Part shown: positions 60,610 through 64,000 of the stretch, piece after piece
Layout: every line of letters begins with the position of its first letter
Numbering within the stretch: the first letter of the stretch is position 1
NCBI GenBank assembly: GCA_013416445.1
Contig: JACCER010000001.1
Coordinates: 310,001-374,000 of the forward strand
DNA from: Alcaligenaceae bacterium
Lineage (GTDB): Bacteria; Pseudomonadota; Gammaproteobacteria; Burkholderiales; Burkholderiaceae_B
Direction: 5' to 3'
DNA length: 64,000 nucleotides
The notes under the pieces: model-generated
The model's database searches: none
Seen by the model: only the letters and a program-made list of their open reading frames with translations
Told to the model about the DNA's origin: nothing
Program-made: the position numbers and the translations under genes

Positions 60610-61833
60610 ATGCCCTTGTTAAAAACCCGCGACCCATCTATTGAAACCGTCAGCGCCTGGAGCGTCTTTTTTATCTTTCTTAGACTAGGGTTTATCTCTT
60701 TTGGGGGACCTGTGGCTCACCTGGGCTACTTCAGAGAAGAATTTGTCCATCGCCGCCGTTGGCTGGGCGATCGCAGCTACACAGATCTTGTCGCTCTTTG
60801 CCAGTTTTTGCCTGGTCCAGCCAGCAGTCAGGTCGGCCTGGCGTTAGGGCTATCCAGGGCGGGGTATTCCGGCGCACTGGCTGCATGGCTGGGATTCACC
60901 CTTCCTTCGGCGATTATCCTGATGCTCTTTGCGATCGGCATTTCCACTTGGGGAGACGCCATTCCAGCGGGAGTGCTGGAAGGTCTTAAAATCGCAGCGG
61001 TGGCTGTGGTGGCACAGGCTGTCTGGGGCATGGGCCGTAGCCTTTGCACGGACGCCTTGCGCGTAAGCCTCATGGCAGCCACAACATGTGTGGTTCTGGC
61101 CTGGCCTGGCGCCGGAGGCCAGGTGGGCATGATTTCAGCTGCAGGCCTGGCCGGCTTGTTCTTATTCAGACCCGCCCAAGAACTGGCACATGAAACGCTG
61201 ATCATTTCCATACGCCGCCGTACCGGTGCAGTTTTTCTGGCCATATTTTTTATTTTTCTGATGACGCTGCCAATGCTTGTGCAACTATGGCCAACAAGCC
61301 AGGCATTAGCCATGACAGATGTGTTTTATAGGGCCGGATCCCTGGTTTTTGGCGGTGGGCACGTTATCTTGCCACTACTGCAAGCCGAAGTCGTATCCAA
61401 CGGTTGGGTGGCTAACGATACTTTCCTGGCTGGCTATGGCGCGGCTCAGGCGGTGCCAGGTCCGCTATTTACTTTCGCCGCTTTCCTTGGCGCTTCAATG
61501 ACGACACCTTTCAACAGTTGGCTGGGCGGAACGCTTTGCCTGGTGGCCATTTTTGCGCCGTCGTTTCTTATTGTGGCGGGCGCCCTGCCGTTCTGGGAAC
61601 AACTGCGAACCAACCTGCGTATGCGTGCTGCCCTGATTGGCGTGAATGCGGCCGTGGTCGGCCTGCTGCTGGCTGCGCTTTACGACCCGGTCTGGACCAG
61701 TGCCATCCACCGCCCTGCCGACTTTGGCCTGGCCTTGGTTGCGCTTGTTGCCCTGATATTCTGGCGGATTCCGCCCTGGCTGGTGGTGTTGGGTAGCGGA
61801 TTGGGCGGCTGGCTCTTGCACATTGCCACGTGA
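60610..61833 (+). CDS. chrA: Chromate transporter ChrA
   Basis: A 407-residue two-domain CHR protein. The N-terminal half has FLRLGFISFGGPVAHLGYF, WLGDRSYTDLVALCQFLPGPASSQVG and SRAGYSGALAAWLGFTLPSA. The C-terminal half repeats the pattern with GSLVFGGGHVILPLL and GAAQAVPGPLFTFAAFLG. It exports chromate, or may transport sulfate-like anions. It is full length for the long-chain CHR family. It stands alone, with no chrB regulator. A diverged palindrome follows at 61883. Confidence 0.92.
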   Translation: MPLLKTRDPSIETVSAWSVFFIFLRLGFISFGGPVAHLGYFREEFVHRRRWLGDRSYTDLVALCQFLPGPASSQVGLALGLSRAGYSGALAAWLGFTLPSAIILMLFAIGISTWGDAIPAGVLEGLKIAAVAVVAQAVWGMGRSLCTDALRVSLMAATTCVVLAWPGAGGQVGMISAAGLAGLFLFRPAQELAHETLIISIRRRTGAVFLAIFFIFLMTLPMLVQLWPTSQALAMTDVFYRAGSLVFGGGHVILPLLQAEVVSNGWVANDTFLAGYGAAQAVPGPLFTFAAFLGASMTTPFNSWLGGTLCLVAIFAPSFLIVAGALPFWEQLRTNLRMRAALIGVNAAVVGLLLAALYDPVWTSAIHRPADFGLALVALVALIFWRIPPWLVVLGSGLGGWLLHIAT

Positions 61834-61882
61834 GCAAGGGGGTATTGGCCTGTCGTAAAGCGTGTTTGCAGCCGAATATTGT

Positions 61883-61896
61883 GTCGGATTACACGC
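61883..61896. repeat. Diverged copy of the dispersed palindrome after chrA
   Basis: GTCGGATTACACGC matches the left arm of the repeat family. The right arm (CGCTAACATTAATG) is degenerate. It sits between convergent chrA and mtfA. Confidence 0.4.
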
Positions 61897-61937
61897 TTCA
61901 CGCTAACATTAATGCCAAAACAAACTTGCAAGGGCGG

Positions 61938-62750
61938 TTATAGCCACTCTTGCGGATCGACCCTGTAATAGTTCTTCAACTCCTGGAAAAGCTCAGGATG
62001 GTGTTCGGCCATTTGCGCCGGCATTTCAAAAAAGGTTTCGGTCGCCACGGCAAAGAATTCAGCTGGGCTGGTGGCGCCGTATTCGTCCAGCACTGTTGGA
62101 TAGTGATGCAGGACATCAGATCGCAGGCTAGCGAATTCCCGCGACAGTACTGCCGCCCAGCCCGGATAATTCAGGCGGCTGGCCAATATCGGCGCACCAT
62201 TCGCCCTGCCCGACTCTTCATCAAGTTGATGTGCGAACTCGTGCAGCACCACGTTGTGCCCATCGGTAAAATCGCGTGCGCCCCGCTGCACATCATCCCA
62301 GGACAGGATGACTCGGCCGTCTCCCCACGACTCGCCCAGCAAACTGTGTTCACGGTAAGTCACGACGCCGCCCTCGGACATTTCTGTGCTGGGCGCTATA
62401 AATGCCGATGGGTAAACCAGTATGGAGCGCAAGTCTGGGTAAACACGTGGGGCCCGATTCAACAACAGCAGACACGCTTGTCCGGCGATAGTAAGCCGCA
62501 TTTCATCTGTGATTTCCAGCCCGCCGCAACCGTAAAATTCTTTCTGGTGCAGAAACTGCTTGATCAAATACTGTAATTGCGACTGCAACTCAGCCGGCAT
62601 TTTCTGGTAGGCGGGAATGTTTTGCTTGAGCGTATGAAGATATTCATCAGGAAAACGCGCCCGTAGCGCACGCTTCAGGCGCCATGTTGGCAGATATTCC
62701 GCCAGCGCGAACGCCCCTACCACTATCACTACCAGCAACAAGGCATTCAT
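61938..62750 (-). CDS. mtfA: Zinc peptidase MtfA
   Basis: A 270-residue M90-family metallopeptidase. The zinc site is HEFAH (residues 170-174) within NVVLHEFAHQLDEESGRANGAP, and the third ligand lies in a downstream Glu-rich region (EFFAVATETFFE). The N terminus is a membrane helix (residues 3-19), longer than in E. coli MtfA (265 residues). MtfA binds the repressor Mlc in enterics and is an aminopeptidase. Here the partner is unknown. It stands alone between chrA and a chemoreceptor gene. Confidence 0.9.
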   Translation of the reverse strand: MNALLLVVIVVGAFALAEYLPTWRLKRALRARFPDEYLHTLKQNIPAYQKMPAELQSQLQYLIKQFLHQKEFYGCGGLEITDEMRLTIAGQACLLLLNRAPRVYPDLRSILVYPSAFIAPSTEMSEGGVVTYREHSLLGESWGDGRVILSWDDVQRGARDFTDGHNVVLHEFAHQLDEESGRANGAPILASRLNYPGWAAVLSREFASLRSDVLHHYPTVLDEYGATSPAEFFAVATETFFEMPAQMAEHHPELFQELKNYYRVDPQEWL

Positions 62751-63001
62751 AGGCGTAGTTCATCAGCCCGAGCATACTCATTACGGCGACCTATGCCCGG
62801 ATTGAAAACCTTCTTAATTGTCATGGTTTTATTAGTTTACATTTAAAGATATTTGAACTCATGCCGTTAAGGTGCCAGCAGTAATCGCTTGGTTTTTTTA
62901 AATCATATCAAGACTTTCTGACAATCCCCCCAGTATCCGCTGTAACACGATACTCACCGCCAACCTTCCGTACCTAAAGAGTCACGGCCCAGGAGACGTA
63001 A

Positions 63002-64000
63002 ATGAATTGGTTAATCAATCTGAAAGTCAGCACCAAACTAATTGGTGGTTTTCTAATCATCGCCCTTATTACGGCCATAGTGGGAACAATAGGTATTCGC
63101 TCGACCGGGCAAATCAATACCATGGCCTTTGTTATGTATGACCGGGACGTCCAAGGCTTGCGCCATGCAGCTGACGCCCGTGTCAACCTGCTTAGCGCCG
63201 AGCGCGCCATACGCAACGCCATGCTGGCGCCCACTACAGAAATCCGCGGGCAGCATATGCAGGCCATGCCCGATTTCCTGAACAAAACCAAATCCGACCT
63301 TGACAAGGCCACCAGCAAATTCAGCACCGAACAGGGCAAAGCGCTGGTGGTAGAAGCGCGTAACGCTCTCTTGCTCTACGAGGCCGGCCTCAGCAAGGTG
63401 GCTGCCGTCGTCCAGACCGAAGCCTTGGGCCAGACACAAGGCTCGGTTGCCATGCTGTCCGGAGAAGTTCGGCCTCTGGCCAATGCCGCTGGCGACTTGC
63501 TGCTCAAGCTCATAGAGCGCAAGCAAACAGACGCGGACACGCTGGATGGTCAAGCCGAAGCCCTCTATAAGGCTGAGTTCATGACTTTGCTTGTGCTGAC
63601 CATTATCAGCGTACTGTCAGCCGGCATCATAGGTACCGTGATCACACGTGTCTTGACGCACCAATTGGGTGGCGAGCCGCGCGATGTTGCCAGTATCGCC
63701 AGCGCCATAGCCAGCGGCAACCTGATCACCCACATCGATATGTCGAAAGCGGCGAAAGGCAGCATAATTGAAGCCATCAACCTGATGCAGGTGTCATTGC
63801 GCAAGGTAGTCGCAGCGGTGCGCACTGGCAGCGACAATATCGCCAGCGGCTCCAGCCAGATAGCCATCGGCAACGCCGATCTTTCGCAACGCACGGAAGA
63901 ACAGGCAGCCAATATCACTGAAACGGCAGCGGCCATGGAAGAACTATCCAGCACCGTCAAGAGCAATGCCGAAGTCGCGCAACAGGCCGCCCAACTGGCT
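63002..64000 (+). CDS. Methyl-accepting chemotaxis protein, Tar-like (3' end outside window)
   Basis: The reading frame stays open to the window end (333 codons). ATG 63002 has AGGAGA 6 bases upstream. TM1 is at about 12-30 (LIGGFLIIALITAIVGTIGI), then a four-helix-bundle ligand domain (about 35-190; RNAMLAPTTEIRGQHM, ALVVEARNALLLYEAGL), TM2 at about 195-215 (FMTLLVLTIISVLSAGIIG), a HAMP domain (HQLGGEPRDVASIASAIASGN) and the start of the signalling domain with the methylation helix (LSQRTEEQAANITETAAAMEELSSTVK). It is of the Tar/Tsr-like class common in Burkholderiales. The ligand is not predictable. Confidence 0.9.
   Translation, partial: MNWLINLKVSTKLIGGFLIIALITAIVGTIGIRSTGQINTMAFVMYDRDVQGLRHAADARVNLLSAERAIRNAMLAPTTEIRGQHMQAMPDFLNKTKSDLDKATSKFSTEQGKALVVEARNALLLYEAGLSKVAAVVQTEALGQTQGSVAMLSGEVRPLANAAGDLLLKLIERKQTDADTLDGQAEALYKAEFMTLLVLTIISVLSAGIIGTVITRVLTHQLGGEPRDVASIASAIASGNLITHIDMSKAAKGSIIEAINLMQVSLRKVVAAVRTGSDNIASGSSQIAIGNADLSQRTEEQAANITETAAAMEELSSTVKSNAEVAQQAAQLA

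Overview
The window looks like chromosome of a respiratory betaproteobacterium, probably Burkholderiales of the Alcaligenaceae type. That placement is inference from gene content and protein flavour; no rRNA or other phylogenetic marker is present. I saw no tRNA, rRNA, CRISPR array or complete insertion sequence.

Layout. 1-2.2 kb: end of a repeat-rich beta-propeller-like protein, copper chaperone copZ divergent from cueR, and ynfA. 2.2-7.4 kb: tetrathionate-reductase-type operon ttrBCA behind an FNR/DNR-like box. 7.5-11.6 kb: a PqqU/YncD-like TonB receptor, a small ribbon-helix-helix-like protein, a sorbosone/PQQ-type sugar dehydrogenase and a c-type cytochrome. 11.7-20.6 kb: complete nitrous oxide reductase operon nosRZDFYLX on the minus strand, followed by azurin and an Aer-type transducer (20.9-23.3 kb). 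Perfect or near-perfect FNR/DNR boxes precede ttrB, nosR, azurin and aer, suggesting one anaerobic regulon. 23.3-28.1 kb: SHMT-like gene plus aapJQM without aapP. 28.3-30.2 kb: GAF-GGDEF diguanylate cyclase and terC. 30.3-40.0 kb: carbohydrate cluster of GH94, pgi, transketolase, pgm and GH144-like genes, then a diheme cytochrome c. The GH94 and transketolase genes carry several in-frame internal deletions of conserved blocks. 40-44.7 kb: pirin, MFS transporter, arsB, and two gene remnants fused at a deletion scar. 44.8-50.9 kb: a flavin-based redox module (ApbE, PepSY-flavodoxin-FNR fusion, DUF2271 protein with a flavinylation motif, PepSY protein) divergent from a two-component system. 50.9-55.4 kb: a scarred, plasmid-like segment with an mgtA scrap, cytochrome b561, an iteron-like repeat cluster, a KfrA/TnpT-like coiled-coil protein divergent from a tyrosine recombinase, and further scraps. 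55.4-64 kb: Met-rich protein and Lgt-like/TlpA fusion, BASS transporter, copper TonB receptor with DUF2946 protein, chrA, mtfA, and the start of a chemoreceptor.

Two themes link the genes. The first is anaerobic respiration on tetrathionate and N2O with its copper supply: OprC/NosA-type receptor, CopZ/CueR, NosL/D/F/Y, azurin. The second is covalent flavin loading: two ApbE-family genes each sit in an operon with a protein carrying a D-x-x-S-G-A-[ST] motif (NosR and the DUF2271 protein). A family of dispersed palindromes (TCGGATTA...TAATCCGA) sits at the 3' ends of many genes, and one copy supplies the last codons of cueR.
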